From Acaryochloris sp. IP29b_bin.148 (GTDB taxonomy: Bacteria; Cyanobacteriota; Cyanobacteriia; Thermosynechococcales; Thermosynechococcaceae), in contig NZ_JANQOY010000090.1 in NCBI RefSeq assembly GCF_028285565.1, positions 1-64,000 on the forward strand: a stretch of 64,000 nucleotides of DNA, written 5' to 3'. The translations under genes were made by a program, and so were the position numbers. Under the pieces are notes generated by a model. The model was not told the origin of the DNA and made no database searches. It saw only the letters and a program-made list of their open reading frames with translations. Below, piece by piece: positions 48,472 to 57,755 of this stretch (positions are counted from its first letter, which is position 1; each line of letters opens with the position of its first letter).

Positions 48472-49557
48472 GTGACGCTTAAAAATCGTATTTTTATTGT
48501 CTTGCTGCTGTTTATCCCCATCTCTATTGCGGCAGATCTTCTAGAGTGGGGACCGCTTCCCCTCTTTACTGCCTCAGCGCTAGCCATTGTGCCGCTAGCC
48601 GCCTGGATGGGCACCGCCACCGAAGAGATTGCAGTAGTCATTGGTCCCTCTGCAGGAGGGCTGCTCAATGCCACTTTTGGCAATGCGACTGAACTCATTA
48701 TTGCCTTTATTGCCCTCCAGGCCGGATTGGTAGATGTGGTCAAAGCCAGTATTACGGGCTCTATTTTGGGCAACTTATTGTTGGTGATGGGCTTATCCAT
48801 GTTGTTGGGTGGATTGCGGTTTAAAGAACAAACCTTTCAACCCGTGGTTGCCCGCGTCAATGCCTCCTCGATGAACTTGGCAGTGATTGCAATTCTGCTG
48901 CCCACCGCCATCAAGTTCTCCGCAGAGGGTATTGAGAGTCAGGTTCTCCAGAACCTTTCTATTGCCGTTGCTATCGTGCTGATTGGTGTCTACGGGTTGA
49001 CCCTCTTATTCTCGATGAAAACCCACACTTACCTGTTTGACGTAGGAGTGGCTGGCATAGAATCAGAAGAAGAGGCCCATGAAGAAGGCTCAAGTAACTT
49101 GCGGTTATGGATTGGTGTTCTCCTTGCAGCAACCCTAGCGGTTGCCGTTGAATCTGAATTTTTAGTAGGCAGTTTAGAAGCCGCCACAGAGCAACTCGGC
49201 TTGACGCCCCTTTTCACAGGCGTGATTTTACTTCCCATTATTGGTAACGCCGCTGAACATGCCACCGCAGTCACTGTGGCAATGAAAGACAAAATGGATT
49301 TATCGGTCTCCGTGGCCGTGGGATCTAGTATGCAGATTGCCCTATTTGTGGCACCGGCCTTAGTCCTAGCGGGCTGGGTGATTGGTCAACCCATGGATTT
49401 GGACTTTAACCCCTTTGAATTGGTCGCAGTCGCTGTTTCGGTATTGATTGCCAACTCCATTAGCTCAGATGGCCAGTCGAACTGGTTAGAAGGCACACTA
49501 CTCCTCGCCACCTATGCAGTGCTGGGATTAGCGTTTTACTTTCATCCCTTAACTTGA
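48472..49557 (+). CDS. Ca2+/H+ exchanger (CaxA/ChaA family)
   Basis: A 361-residue exchanger with about 11 membrane helices in two halves. Each half holds the family c-repeat: NATFGNATELIIAFIAL near residue 65-80 and PIIGNAAEHATAVTVAM near 255-270. An acidic loop (EEEAHEEGSS) separates the halves. Members move Ca2+ out of the cytosol against protons. A GTG at 48472 is used as start (TLKNRIFIVLLLF); it directly fits the family N-terminus. The gene converges with the SLH gene at 4 bases distance. Confidence 0.9.
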   Translation: MTLKNRIFIVLLLFIPISIAADLLEWGPLPLFTASALAIVPLAAWMGTATEEIAVVIGPSAGGLLNATFGNATELIIAFIALQAGLVDVVKASITGSILGNLLLVMGLSMLLGGLRFKEQTFQPVVARVNASSMNLAVIAILLPTAIKFSAEGIESQVLQNLSIAVAIVLIGVYGLTLLFSMKTHTYLFDVGVAGIESEEEAHEEGSSNLRLWIGVLLAATLAVAVESEFLVGSLEAATEQLGLTPLFTGVILLPIIGNAAEHATAVTVAMKDKMDLSVSVAVGSSMQIALFVAPALVLAGWVIGQPMDLDFNPFELVAVAVSVLIANSISSDGQSNWLEGTLLLATYAVLGLAFYFHPLT

Positions 49558-49561
49558 TCGG

Positions 49562-51649
49562 TCACTCAGAATCTGGCGTCACCACATACTGAGACTCAAT
49601 GGGGTCTAATCGCCCAGATTGGACCAGTGATTGGTAAATCATGACTGCCACTTCTGCCCGAGTTGCATTCGCTTCTGGTTTGAGTAGACCTGGATCAGGA
49701 TGGCTTACCACAATTTTTTCTTGGGTAGAGGCAGCAATTTTGCCCTTTGACCAATCGGGTAATTGCCCTTGATCTTGAAAGCGCTGCAGGCTGTTTTCTG
49801 GAGCGGTGGGAATGTCGAGTTCTAGCCCACTCACGAGGGCCACCAACACCTCATATCGAGGCACTAGTTTATCGGGTTGGAAATCTCCTTCGGGATAGCC
49901 ACTCATAAATTTCTTATTGACAGCCCCTTCAATGGCGTCTGCCGCCCAATAATCGGCCGAAATATCCGAGAAGGTTAAGGAAAGCTGACCGGGTTCATTG
50001 ACAAAAGCCCGTTGAATTTGGGCCGCCAGTTCAGCCCGAGTCACGGGCTTGTCTGGCTGGAACTTGCCATCCGGATAGTCAGGAATAATGCCTTGGGCAT
50101 GCAGCTTGGTAATAAAAGGATGCGCCCAATGCTCAGGAGGAACATCAGAAATATCCAGCTGAGACGGAACGACCTCAGGTGAATCTAGACCTCCAATGGC
50201 ACCTGTCGGGGGCTGGGGTAAGCCTGCAATGGGATCGGTGGGTGCTTGAGCCGACGGATTGGATGTGCCGCTAGTAGAAGGAGCCGCCGTACCGGGTGCA
50301 GAAGGAGCACTCGCAACTGCAGAGGGATTTTGGGATGCAGGCAGATTGGTCGATGAATTCGCGCCTGTAGGGGGAGAAGGTGGCGAGGAAATCGCGGAAG
50401 ATAGGACGGAGGGAGAGGGAGCTTGCTGAGTACCCGCCACTCCAAGATAGGTAATCGTTCCCAAGGTTGATAAGGTGACCAGCAAACCGACCGCTTGATA
50501 GCGATTGAGGGGTAACTTATCGCTCAGGGCACCTAAGTCACTCGCGCGTGCTCCCGAGGTGGACATGGTGGATGTAGAGGATGAACCCACTGCCACAGGT
50601 TCAGACACGGGGGTCGATTCTGGAACAGGGGTTATTTCAGGCTCGCGTTCCGCTGATTCAGACTGAGTATCGTCTGGGGCAATCCCCTCAGGTACAGGGC
50701 TATCAGCGCTATCGCCCGTTACTCCGCCTGGTATGCCAGCAGCGAATCCAACCCCTTCTGGCGTGCCTTCGCTATCCTGAGCAGTCGCCCCTGCAGAAGC
50801 AGGAGGAACCTCGGCGGCGAGATCATCGAAGGGAGACTCAGCAATGGGAGGAATGCCTAGCTCCGGCTCTGAGGCAGGCTCGTCGGGTGTGGCCTCTATA
50901 GGCTGTGATGCCAAATTAGCCGTCCAAGGATCCGGAATGGAACGGTCTTCTGAGGGCAAATCTGGAGGTGTCGATGCGGCAGGCACCTCGCTCGGTGGCA
51001 CGTCAGATGAAAGACCAGAGGATTGAATTAGGGTCGGGTCTTCAATACCCGTATCCATCGGCACTGCAGGCGCTGGATCACTCCAAGGGTCGGCAACACT
51101 ATCTGCCGGATCGGTCGATGCGGCTGCAATATCGGGCAGGTTGGGGTCTGAGGGTTCACCCAGATCAGGAGTTAGGTCAATCGGTACGTCGGGTTCAATG
51201 GGGGGAGAAGGAACTGGGGCGACTGGCTCATCGGCCCATGTCGTAGGGATAGACTGAGTTCCTTCGTCTTCGTTGACGGTTGGTATGGTCGGCTCAACTG
51301 CGGATATGGGATCGTCAGCCGGGCTATCGCTAATGACGCTTGGTTCATTGGTGGGCTCTGCCTCGGGTCCCATCTGGATAAACGTCGGATCTTCAAAACT
51401 GTCTGCTGGTTCTTCAGTTGCAGAGGACTGAGCTTCAGCGGGTTGTTCGGGGTCGTCCGACCATGACGCTATGTCTGGCAGAGAAGCAGGCTCATCCGTG
51501 GGTGAATCTCCTAACAAGTCCGATAAAGAATCAAATAACTCATCAGAAATGGGACCTGATTCAGCACGCTGCTCACTGCTGGGGTCTGAGCCTGGCTCTG
51601 ACGGCGATACTTCATCGGGTTCAGAATTGGGGTTGTTAGGATTAACCAT
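49562..51649 (-). CDS. Membrane-spanning SLH protein with long acidic N-terminal region
   Basis: A 695-residue protein. Residues 1-375 are extremely acidic and Pro/Ser/Asp/Glu-rich with no Lys clusters and no signal peptide. One transmembrane helix lies at about 387-407 (AVGLLVTLSTLGTITYLGVAG), then a Ser/Pro/Thr linker, and three SLH repeats (AHPFITKLHAQGIIPDYPDG; FSDISADYWAADAI with FQPDKLVPRYEV; GKIAASTQEKIVV with NATRAEVAVMIY). By the positive-inside logic the acidic region should be cytoplasmic and the SLH domain outside, linking the cytoplasm to the cell wall. Similar proteins occur in cyanobacteria; the function is unknown. Confidence 0.75.
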   Translation of the reverse strand: MVNPNNPNSEPDEVSPSEPGSDPSSEQRAESGPISDELFDSLSDLLGDSPTDEPASLPDIASWSDDPEQPAEAQSSATEEPADSFEDPTFIQMGPEAEPTNEPSVISDSPADDPISAVEPTIPTVNEDEGTQSIPTTWADEPVAPVPSPPIEPDVPIDLTPDLGEPSDPNLPDIAAASTDPADSVADPWSDPAPAVPMDTGIEDPTLIQSSGLSSDVPPSEVPAASTPPDLPSEDRSIPDPWTANLASQPIEATPDEPASEPELGIPPIAESPFDDLAAEVPPASAGATAQDSEGTPEGVGFAAGIPGGVTGDSADSPVPEGIAPDDTQSESAEREPEITPVPESTPVSEPVAVGSSSTSTMSTSGARASDLGALSDKLPLNRYQAVGLLVTLSTLGTITYLGVAGTQQAPSPSVLSSAISSPPSPPTGANSSTNLPASQNPSAVASAPSAPGTAAPSTSGTSNPSAQAPTDPIAGLPQPPTGAIGGLDSPEVVPSQLDISDVPPEHWAHPFITKLHAQGIIPDYPDGKFQPDKPVTRAELAAQIQRAFVNEPGQLSLTFSDISADYWAADAIEGAVNKKFMSGYPEGDFQPDKLVPRYEVLVALVSGLELDIPTAPENSLQRFQDQGQLPDWSKGKIAASTQEKIVVSHPDPGLLKPEANATRAEVAVMIYQSLVQSGRLDPIESQYVVTPDSE

Positions 51650-51895
51650 AATATTGAGCCATTTTTAGGGTTTAATCTTTGGCAACCATCCTACAGGGGT
51701 ACTGTAGGTGCGATCGCACCTCCGCACATTCTTTTTAGAATTCATACGCGCATATGGTTAGTTTGTAAAATCATTTGTGAATATTAAAAACGAGCATTAA
51801 ATCTAGCCATCGTTCCATTAACCTTGACGATGTAATTCAGCCCTTCAATTTGATGTTCACCATTGTGAGAACCATCCTGGGAGATGGGACGATAT

Positions 51896-53287
51896 ATGCG
51901 TTTGTTTCTGCCACATCAAGCACCACTCAATCTGTTAGGCTTGGCCCTCTTTTTATCAATGCTGAGTAGCTGTGATCCAGAAAAGCACACTCAACCGTCT
52001 TCTCCCTCTTCACAATCGACTGCCACCGACAGCCAGCCAGCCTCCCCAAAACCAGATGCCTCTGCTTGGTCTATTATTCTGGCTGATCCGAAAGATCCAC
52101 CCCAAAAGCCATCGTCCTCCCTGAAGGCAACGGGTTCATCCCCTCAGACGCCTACTTCTCCGTCATCTAATACAGCCAAACCTAAACCCCAAAGTCAGTC
52201 AGCCCCTACACGTCAGCCTCCCAGTCAGAAAGTGGCCTTTTCGGGTCTCCCTTATGCCGTGATTAATGAAGCCAAGCAAGAACAATTCAAAATCGCAGGG
52301 GAGCAAATTTTTAGTAACAGCGTCCTCCCCAACTATCCAGTTGATTTTAATGAAGCGGATTTATTAGCCGTCTTGAAAAATGTCAAAACTTATTTTGACA
52401 CTCATAGCCAAAATGACCCGACTGCTCTGCGCACCGGGATTTTAGGCACAGGGGGGGTCACCCTTCAAGATATTCAAGATACCTTAGCCTTTATGATTAA
52501 CGTCCTGGAGCAAGATATTGCCCTCCAGCGCCCGTCCCGCCTGAAAGATCCCAATTTCATTAACACCCATTTTCAGGTGGTGAAATGGCAACCCTATAAC
52601 CCCCAGCAGCCCGATCAAAGTCAATTGCGAATTACCAAATATGCTGTTTTTGCCCATCAGGGATCTCGGACAAAAACAGCAGAATTTAATACTCCCATTT
52701 ACCAGCTCAAACCAGAGTTTGCGGTGGATAAATTCTTCCAGAACTATTCCAAGCAGGAGGTGCTCACAGGGATCTATGAAACCGGAGGCAAGGAACAAGG
52801 GAAAGTCACTCCTCTGGCCTACCTGACTCGGCAGGGCTTGGAAGATGCCTTGTTACAGGGCACAATCTTGATTCGCTTTGGTGATGGCTCATCGGCCTAC
52901 TTTAATGTGGATCGGAACAATGGGATTGCCTATGTACGAGGGCAGCCGCAACGAGAACAAAAGCGCTACTGGTACTTCAAACAAGTGGATGCCATTAAGG
53001 GGTATGGGCCAAAAACCACAAAAATTGCGGTTCGACCGGGGGTGACCTTTGCCGGTGATGTGCTCAATATTGGCTTAGGCAAAATTATTATGCTGGAACA
53101 CAATACGGGCGGGACTCAGCAGCTCAATATGGGAGTCTTGGCTGATACGGGTGGCGCGTTCTTGCCGAATTTATATCAATTGGATTTTCTCGCAGGCGTT
53201 TTCCCCAGTCATGATCAGTTTAAGCAACATATCAGTACCCTACCGGCCTATGCGAGTGCCTATATCTTGATTAGAAAGAAACGGTAG
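51896..53287 (+). CDS. Lipoprotein with MltA-like C-terminal region
   Basis: The ATG at 51896 sits well after a GGGA site; a start at 51884 is possible. The lipobox SMLSSC is preceded by LLGLALFL. About 90 residues of Ser/Pro/Gln linker follow. The folded part holds VITNEAK-like FSGLPYAVINEAKQEQF, then QGTILIRFGDGSSAYFNVDRNNGIAY and, near the end, NMGVLADTGGAFLPNLYQLDFLAGVF (quoted in parts: DTGGAF and LYQLDFLAG). These resemble the double-psi barrel of the MltA/3D family of lytic transglycosylases, whose end has A-D-T-G-G-A. I could not check the catalytic Asp by alignment, so enzyme activity is uncertain. Confidence 0.6.
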   Translation: MRLFLPHQAPLNLLGLALFLSMLSSCDPEKHTQPSSPSSQSTATDSQPASPKPDASAWSIILADPKDPPQKPSSSLKATGSSPQTPTSPSSNTAKPKPQSQSAPTRQPPSQKVAFSGLPYAVINEAKQEQFKIAGEQIFSNSVLPNYPVDFNEADLLAVLKNVKTYFDTHSQNDPTALRTGILGTGGVTLQDIQDTLAFMINVLEQDIALQRPSRLKDPNFINTHFQVVKWQPYNPQQPDQSQLRITKYAVFAHQGSRTKTAEFNTPIYQLKPEFAVDKFFQNYSKQEVLTGIYETGGKEQGKVTPLAYLTRQGLEDALLQGTILIRFGDGSSAYFNVDRNNGIAYVRGQPQREQKRYWYFKQVDAIKGYGPKTTKIAVRPGVTFAGDVLNIGLGKIIMLEHNTGGTQQLNMGVLADTGGAFLPNLYQLDFLAGVFPSHDQFKQHISTLPAYASAYILIRKKR

Positions 53288-53800
53288 CTTTCTACGGTGG
53301 CTAATTGATGTCTTTGCTCTTTGGTACTCGGCAACATCATTGTCAACCTGAGCTGAACTAGCGCCAGAATTTCATTTGGCAGAGTGTTCGCGTCTCTTAA
53401 CCTTGGTTGGGGGGCAAGAGGTCGCTTGTACATTGTTTTGCTGCGTCAGCATCGGTAAAATCAGCGCTCCGAGAGTGGGACTCAATCCAAGAAGCCTGGT
53501 TTTGAGGTTGGGGTGGGTTAGACGGCTTTATCCTCGGGGTCTTTGCAACTGTGCGAGAGGTGTATAGCTTCACTCTCCTAGCAAATAAAAAATACTAAAT
53601 ATTGGCCTATTTGAAATCTTGAAAATTTTTAGGTTCTGGAATTTTAAATATTTTCCATTATTCTCTTTATGGAGTGAAGAAATAACATTAAAAAAGCCTG
53701 TAATTTTGGTTTAATAAGTAGAGAGTTGTTGGAAAATATTTTTATTCTGCCGCTAGTATGTGCAACTGATATTGAGTAAAAATCAAGAGGCAATCATGCA
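53288..53800 (+). other. AT-rich upstream region of the nine-gene cluster
   Basis: About 510 bases; the last 230 are distinctly AT-rich (AAAATATTTTTATTC type). No gene and no recognised operator was seen. A TTGGAA-N19-TAGTAT pair at about 53729-53760 is the nearest thing to a promoter, with a long spacer. The high AT content agrees with a regulated promoter upstream of gene 53801. Confidence 0.4.
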
Positions 53801-54655
53801 ATGACTAAGCGAATTCTATGTTGTATCTCTGAATGGGGATACTGGGGGGAAGAATTTGTCGGTCCTTACGATGTTTTAATTGATGCTGGCTACACCATTG
53901 ACTTTATGACGGCCTACGGTAGAAAACCGCCAGCATTACCACCCAGCATGGAAGAGGGGTATCTCGATCCGCCGCTGGATAAAGCGGTAACGGATGCACA
54001 TTACGCTAAGCGAACCATTGAAATTGATAAATCAGATTTGTTGAATAGCCCAATTAATCTATCGAAATGGTTCCCACCTTTACCTTATTTTAATGGTCCC
54101 AAATTTGGACATGAATTAGAGGCTTATTACAATAAAAGAAATATCTGCTGGGATGAATTAGATAAGTACGATGCGCTGCTACTGCCGGGTGGTTCTGGCC
54201 CAATGGTAGACATGGTCAATAATGAGCGATTACATGATGTCATCTTGGGATTTTTATCTAAGAAAAAGTTGATTGCCGCTGAATGTTATTCGGTGACTTG
54301 TTTGGCATTTGCTCGCGATTGGACAGAACGCAAAAGCATTATTTGGGGCAAACATGTCACCGGGCATGCCCGCGAGTACGACTATAAAGACGGGACTGGT
54401 TTTGCCCAAATGTATGACTACGAAGGCAAGCCGATGAATACCTCCGCCAATTTCGGTCCTCCCTTCTATCCACTGGAATATATTCTGCGGGATGCAGTCG
54501 GTCCTGACGGTCAGTATCACGGCGGGGTGGGGCACACCATATCCACGATTTTGGACTATCCCTTCCTGACCGGACGATCGACCCAAGACTCCAAGTTAGT
54601 GGGGGAATTAATGGTTCAGGTATTAGAGAAGGGCTTAAAACGCTACGGCTGGTAG
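53801..54655 (+). CDS. DJ-1/PfpI superfamily protein (cluster gene 1)
   Basis: A 284-residue protein of the class I glutamine-amidotransferase-like fold. The parts visible are GYWGEEFVGPYDVLIDAGYT (Glu on the first helix), ALLLPGGSGPMVDM (oxyanion loop PGG), and the nucleophile elbow AAECYSVTCLAFARDW, where Cys is followed by Tyr not His. Residues 200-284 hold FGPPFYPLEYIL and VGHTISTILDYPFLTGRS, a helical extension. It is longer than DJ-1 (189) and nearer to Hsp31/HchA-like sizes. Such proteins may act as glyoxalases, deglycases or amidases. It begins the co-directional run that continues to 62.4 kb. Confidence 0.8.
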   Translation: MTKRILCCISEWGYWGEEFVGPYDVLIDAGYTIDFMTAYGRKPPALPPSMEEGYLDPPLDKAVTDAHYAKRTIEIDKSDLLNSPINLSKWFPPLPYFNGPKFGHELEAYYNKRNICWDELDKYDALLLPGGSGPMVDMVNNERLHDVILGFLSKKKLIAAECYSVTCLAFARDWTERKSIIWGKHVTGHAREYDYKDGTGFAQMYDYEGKPMNTSANFGPPFYPLEYILRDAVGPDGQYHGGVGHTISTILDYPFLTGRSTQDSKLVGELMVQVLEKGLKRYGW

Positions 54656-54745
54656 TTTTTTCAAAAATTAAAGCCCCCCGATTGCTCCCTAATTGAAGTT
54701 CCAAAAATAAAACAAGTTTATTTAGCGTTGACGTCATTCGGACTT

Positions 54746-56452
54746 ATGAAGGACAGAACCGGTCGTTTTGGCATTCTTGAACAATTTCAAGCAGACGGTA
54801 TCACCCATATCTTTGGCAATCCAGGCACGGTCGAGCAGGGATTTTTGGATGCCTTAGGCAGTTTTGAAGACCTCAAATACATCCTGACCCTGCAAGAAAC
54901 TATTGCCCTGATGACGGCAGATGGCTATGCCCGAGCTACCCAAAAACCAACCATCGTCCAAATTCACAGCACACCCGGTTTGGGCAATACCATTGGGGCG
55001 CTGTATCAGGCCATGCGCGGCCATTCACCGCTAGTGGTGATTGGGGGTGATGCTGGCATTCGCTATCAGGCCATGGATGCCCAGATGGCTGGGGATTTAG
55101 TGGCGTTTGCCGAGCCCGTCACCAAGTGGTCGACGATGGTGATGGACCCCAATTCTCTGCTGCGGGTGCTCCGGCGGGCGATCAAAATTGCTGCGACTCC
55201 GCCGATGGGGCCTGTTTATGTTTGTTTGCCCCAGGACATTATGGATTTCCCTGTGGTCGAGGAGGTGGTGCCGACCAGTCTGCCTTCTACCCGAGTGGTA
55301 CCGGATGAGGCGTCCCTGCTGCAAGCGGCAGATCTGTTACTGAGCGGTCAAGAACCAATGATTTTTGTGGGGGATGGCATTGCCTATTCTGGAGCACAAT
55401 CCGAACTGACACGGGTGGCTGAACTTTTAGGGGCACAAGTGTGGAGTGCAGATTCAGGCGAGGTGAATATGAGCCTGGAACATCCCCTCTACCAGGGCTC
55501 CACCGGCCATATGTTTGGAGAGCAAAGTCTACCGATTACTGCGAAAGGAGATGCCAATCTGATTTGCGGCACCTATGTGCTGCCAGAGGTCTTCCCCCTA
55601 TTAACGAATATCTTTGCTGAAGGTGCGAAGACGGTTCATATCGATCTGAATGCCTACGAAATTGCCAAAAATCATCCGGTGGATTTGGGGCTAGTCAGCG
55701 ATCCGAAGTTGACCTTGGCTAAATTAGCCGATCTGCTGGATGCCAAGATGTCTCCAGAAGCAAAGCAAGCAGCAGCCGAGCGATCGCAAGCTATCGGAGC
55801 AGCGAAACAGGCGGCGAAGACGACTCAACTAGAGAAGGATCGGGCAGTCAAAGGGCAAGAACCCCTCCACTTTGCCACCTTCATGGTGGAGTTGGCGGCC
55901 AGATTACCGAAGAATACCCTGATTTTCGATGAAGCGCTGACAAATTCTCCTCCAATCAGTCGATACTTCCCGATTACCGAACCGGGTTCTTACTTCCAGA
56001 CTCGCGGCGGGTCTCTCGGCGTTGGTATTCCAGGTGCGATCGGGGTTAAAATTGCCCACCCAGATCGCCCGGTGTGGGGATTTACAGGGGATGGCGGTGC
56101 CATGTATACGATTCAGGCCTTATGGACGGCAGCTCGCCATAATGTCGATGCCAAGTTTGTGATTTGCAATAACAGTTCCTATCGGCTTTTGCAGCTAAAT
56201 ATCCAGCAGTATTGGCAATCACAAAGCATTCCCAAACACGAGTTTCCCCTCAGTTTTGATCTCTCTAAACCGGCCATCCATTTTGCCCAAATGGCTCAAT
56301 CAATGGGCGTTCAAGGGGTACGAGTGGAGAAGACGGCTGAGATTATTCCGGCGATCGAGCAAGCTTTAGCTCATCCGGGACCATTCCTGATCGATTTAGT
56401 GCTGGAGGGGGATGTTCATCCGGAGTTAATCGGTATTCGGTGTGGTCAATAG
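54746..56452 (+). CDS. ThDP-dependent decarboxylase/lyase, benzoylformate decarboxylase-like (cluster gene 2)
   Basis: The ATG at 54746 gives 568 residues (a TTG at 54728 is less likely). The fold is that of benzoylformate decarboxylase: HIFGNPGTVEQGF (25-28 NPGT), LTLQETIALMTADGYAR with cofactor Glu51, VQIHSTPGLGN with His74, MGPVYVCLPQDIMD, and the ThDP/Mg motif FTGDGGAMYTIQALW with CNNSSYR. Compared with the Pseudomonas putida enzyme, active-site Ser26 is Thr here, His70 is kept, and the second catalytic His (281) is not found at the same place. It therefore probably works on a 2-oxo acid or forms an acyloin, but the substrate should differ from benzoylformate. The next gene starts 12 bases after its stop. 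Confidence 0.8.
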   Translation: MKDRTGRFGILEQFQADGITHIFGNPGTVEQGFLDALGSFEDLKYILTLQETIALMTADGYARATQKPTIVQIHSTPGLGNTIGALYQAMRGHSPLVVIGGDAGIRYQAMDAQMAGDLVAFAEPVTKWSTMVMDPNSLLRVLRRAIKIAATPPMGPVYVCLPQDIMDFPVVEEVVPTSLPSTRVVPDEASLLQAADLLLSGQEPMIFVGDGIAYSGAQSELTRVAELLGAQVWSADSGEVNMSLEHPLYQGSTGHMFGEQSLPITAKGDANLICGTYVLPEVFPLLTNIFAEGAKTVHIDLNAYEIAKNHPVDLGLVSDPKLTLAKLADLLDAKMSPEAKQAAAERSQAIGAAKQAAKTTQLEKDRAVKGQEPLHFATFMVELAARLPKNTLIFDEALTNSPPISRYFPITEPGSYFQTRGGSLGVGIPGAIGVKIAHPDRPVWGFTGDGGAMYTIQALWTAARHNVDAKFVICNNSSYRLLQLNIQQYWQSQSIPKHEFPLSFDLSKPAIHFAQMAQSMGVQGVRVEKTAEIIPAIEQALAHPGPFLIDLVLEGDVHPELIGIRCGQ

Positions 56453-56464
56453 GAGGGGCTGAGG

Positions 56465-56923
56465 ATGACGAACGATTACCTTTCTGCCGAGGATCGGCTG
56501 GCCATTTATGAGCTGAATTCCCGCTACTTTTATACGCTTGACGGCCTTACAGTCCTGATTCCGGGTGATGCTGCTAAAAACTGGGCCGAGACCTTTACAG
56601 CCAATGGCACCTTTTCGATTGTGCGGTGGGATCGACAAGTGGTGATGGAGGTGAGCGGTCAAACCGCATTGGCGGATGCCTTCCGCACCTTTCCCGATAT
56701 CGAGACCACTCGTCATTGGAGTAATAACTTTTTTATTGTCACCGATGGCGCAATCGTCAAGTCTGGCTGCTACATCGTGGCGATGGATATTAAGCAAATT
56801 CCCGCCAGTTTAGAGCGGACCGGGCTGTACGAGGACGAGTTGGCTAAAGTTGGCGACGATTGGAAGTTTAAGCGTCGGACCTTGATTCTGGATCCTGCGA
56901 GTCCAGGAGCGACGGATTCCTAA
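56465..56923 (+). CDS. SnoaL_4-type NTF2-fold protein (cluster gene 3)
   Basis: A 152-residue protein of the NTF2 superfamily, SnoaL_4-like: LSAEDRLAIYELNSRYFYTLDG at the N-terminus, then NWAETFTANGTFSIV, ALADAFRTFPDIETTRHWSNNFF and WKFKRRTLILDP. Enzymes of this group are dehydratases, isomerases or cyclases on ring compounds. The usual Asp/His pairs can be placed (TLD and RHW), but not proved. A GGAGGGGCTGAGG site precedes the ATG, 12 bases after the decarboxylase stop, so both are co-translated. Confidence 0.8.
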   Translation: MTNDYLSAEDRLAIYELNSRYFYTLDGLTVLIPGDAAKNWAETFTANGTFSIVRWDRQVVMEVSGQTALADAFRTFPDIETTRHWSNNFFIVTDGAIVKSGCYIVAMDIKQIPASLERTGLYEDELAKVGDDWKFKRRTLILDPASPGATDS

Positions 56924-56983
56924 GGTTTTATTGACTATTGCAGATGAGATCGCATTCATTCCCCTAACCAGAGAGATACCATC

Positions 56984-57682
56984 GTGATTCACCAGCTTAT
57001 CTTTGCCCATCCCAAACCCGGTATGAACGAGCCAGAATTTCAAGACTACTGGGTTAACGTCCATGCGGTGAAATATGCCAGCAAGATTACCCAAATCAAG
57101 AAATACCTGATTGATACTCGTATCCCCTTCGGTCCAGAGCCAGAGGATCCTCGCTTTAGCGGTGTGGCAGAAATTTGGCTTAACAACGAGAAAGAACAAC
57201 TAGAATCGCTACAGTCCGATGCCTTTTTGCAAGGAGCGCGGTTAGATGAGCCGCACTGGGCCGCCTTCTGGCGAACGGTGGTCTTGGATACCGATACCCA
57301 TGTGTTGTTGGAGGGGGCACCCCGGAGTCGCGACGAGCAGGGCATCAAATTATTTGCCATGGTGAAGCGCAAAGCAGGATTACCGCTCAAAACCTTCCGA
57401 CGCTATAGCCTCGATATTCACGGATCGCTAGATCTTAAATTGCCCGGATTAAAGCGCTATTACCAATGCCATGCTCGCGATGGGCTGTATGCCATGGGCG
57501 AACCCTTATTGGATATGGTGGCCATGCTGTGGTTCGACAGCACGGATGCGCTGCAAGCTGCCCTGAATTCTCCAGAAAATGCCGCATCGGCAGCAGATCT
57601 CGAAAATTTTATCGAAATGAAATATGCCTATACCTTTGTCACCCAAGAGCATTGGGTGATTGGGCCAGAAGCCCGCGCTTGA
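56984..57682 (+). CDS. Tandem EthD-like dimeric alpha/beta barrel protein (cluster gene 4)
   Basis: A 232-residue protein that starts at a GTG. It consists of two similar halves of the EthD/stress-responsive barrel: residues 1-105 (MIHQLIFAHPKPGMNEPEF, YWVNVHAVKYA, KKYLIDTRI, FWRTVVLDTDTH) and 118-232 (KLFAMVKRKAGLPLKTFRRY, LDIHGSLDL, LKRYYQCHARD). The repeats share a R/Y-W/S-x-x-x-H helix followed by a KKY/KRY strand. EthD-type proteins assist polyether-ether degradation or act as cyclases/aromatases. The duplication makes a single-chain pseudo-dimer. The gene lies 60 bases after gene 3. Confidence 0.75.
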   Translation: MIHQLIFAHPKPGMNEPEFQDYWVNVHAVKYASKITQIKKYLIDTRIPFGPEPEDPRFSGVAEIWLNNEKEQLESLQSDAFLQGARLDEPHWAAFWRTVVLDTDTHVLLEGAPRSRDEQGIKLFAMVKRKAGLPLKTFRRYSLDIHGSLDLKLPGLKRYYQCHARDGLYAMGEPLLDMVAMLWFDSTDALQAALNSPENAASAADLENFIEMKYAYTFVTQEHWVIGPEARA

Positions 57683-57755
57683 AAGGGCTATCCCAATTGT
57701 TAAGCTCCTCGACCGTCTTACTAAGTCCGACGCAGTCTGATTAGGAACTTCCCTC

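Noticed and set aside
53729-53760. TTGGAA-N19-TAGTAT as the cluster promoter
   Set aside because: The spacer is too long for a confident sigma-70 promoter, so it is mentioned only within the region description.
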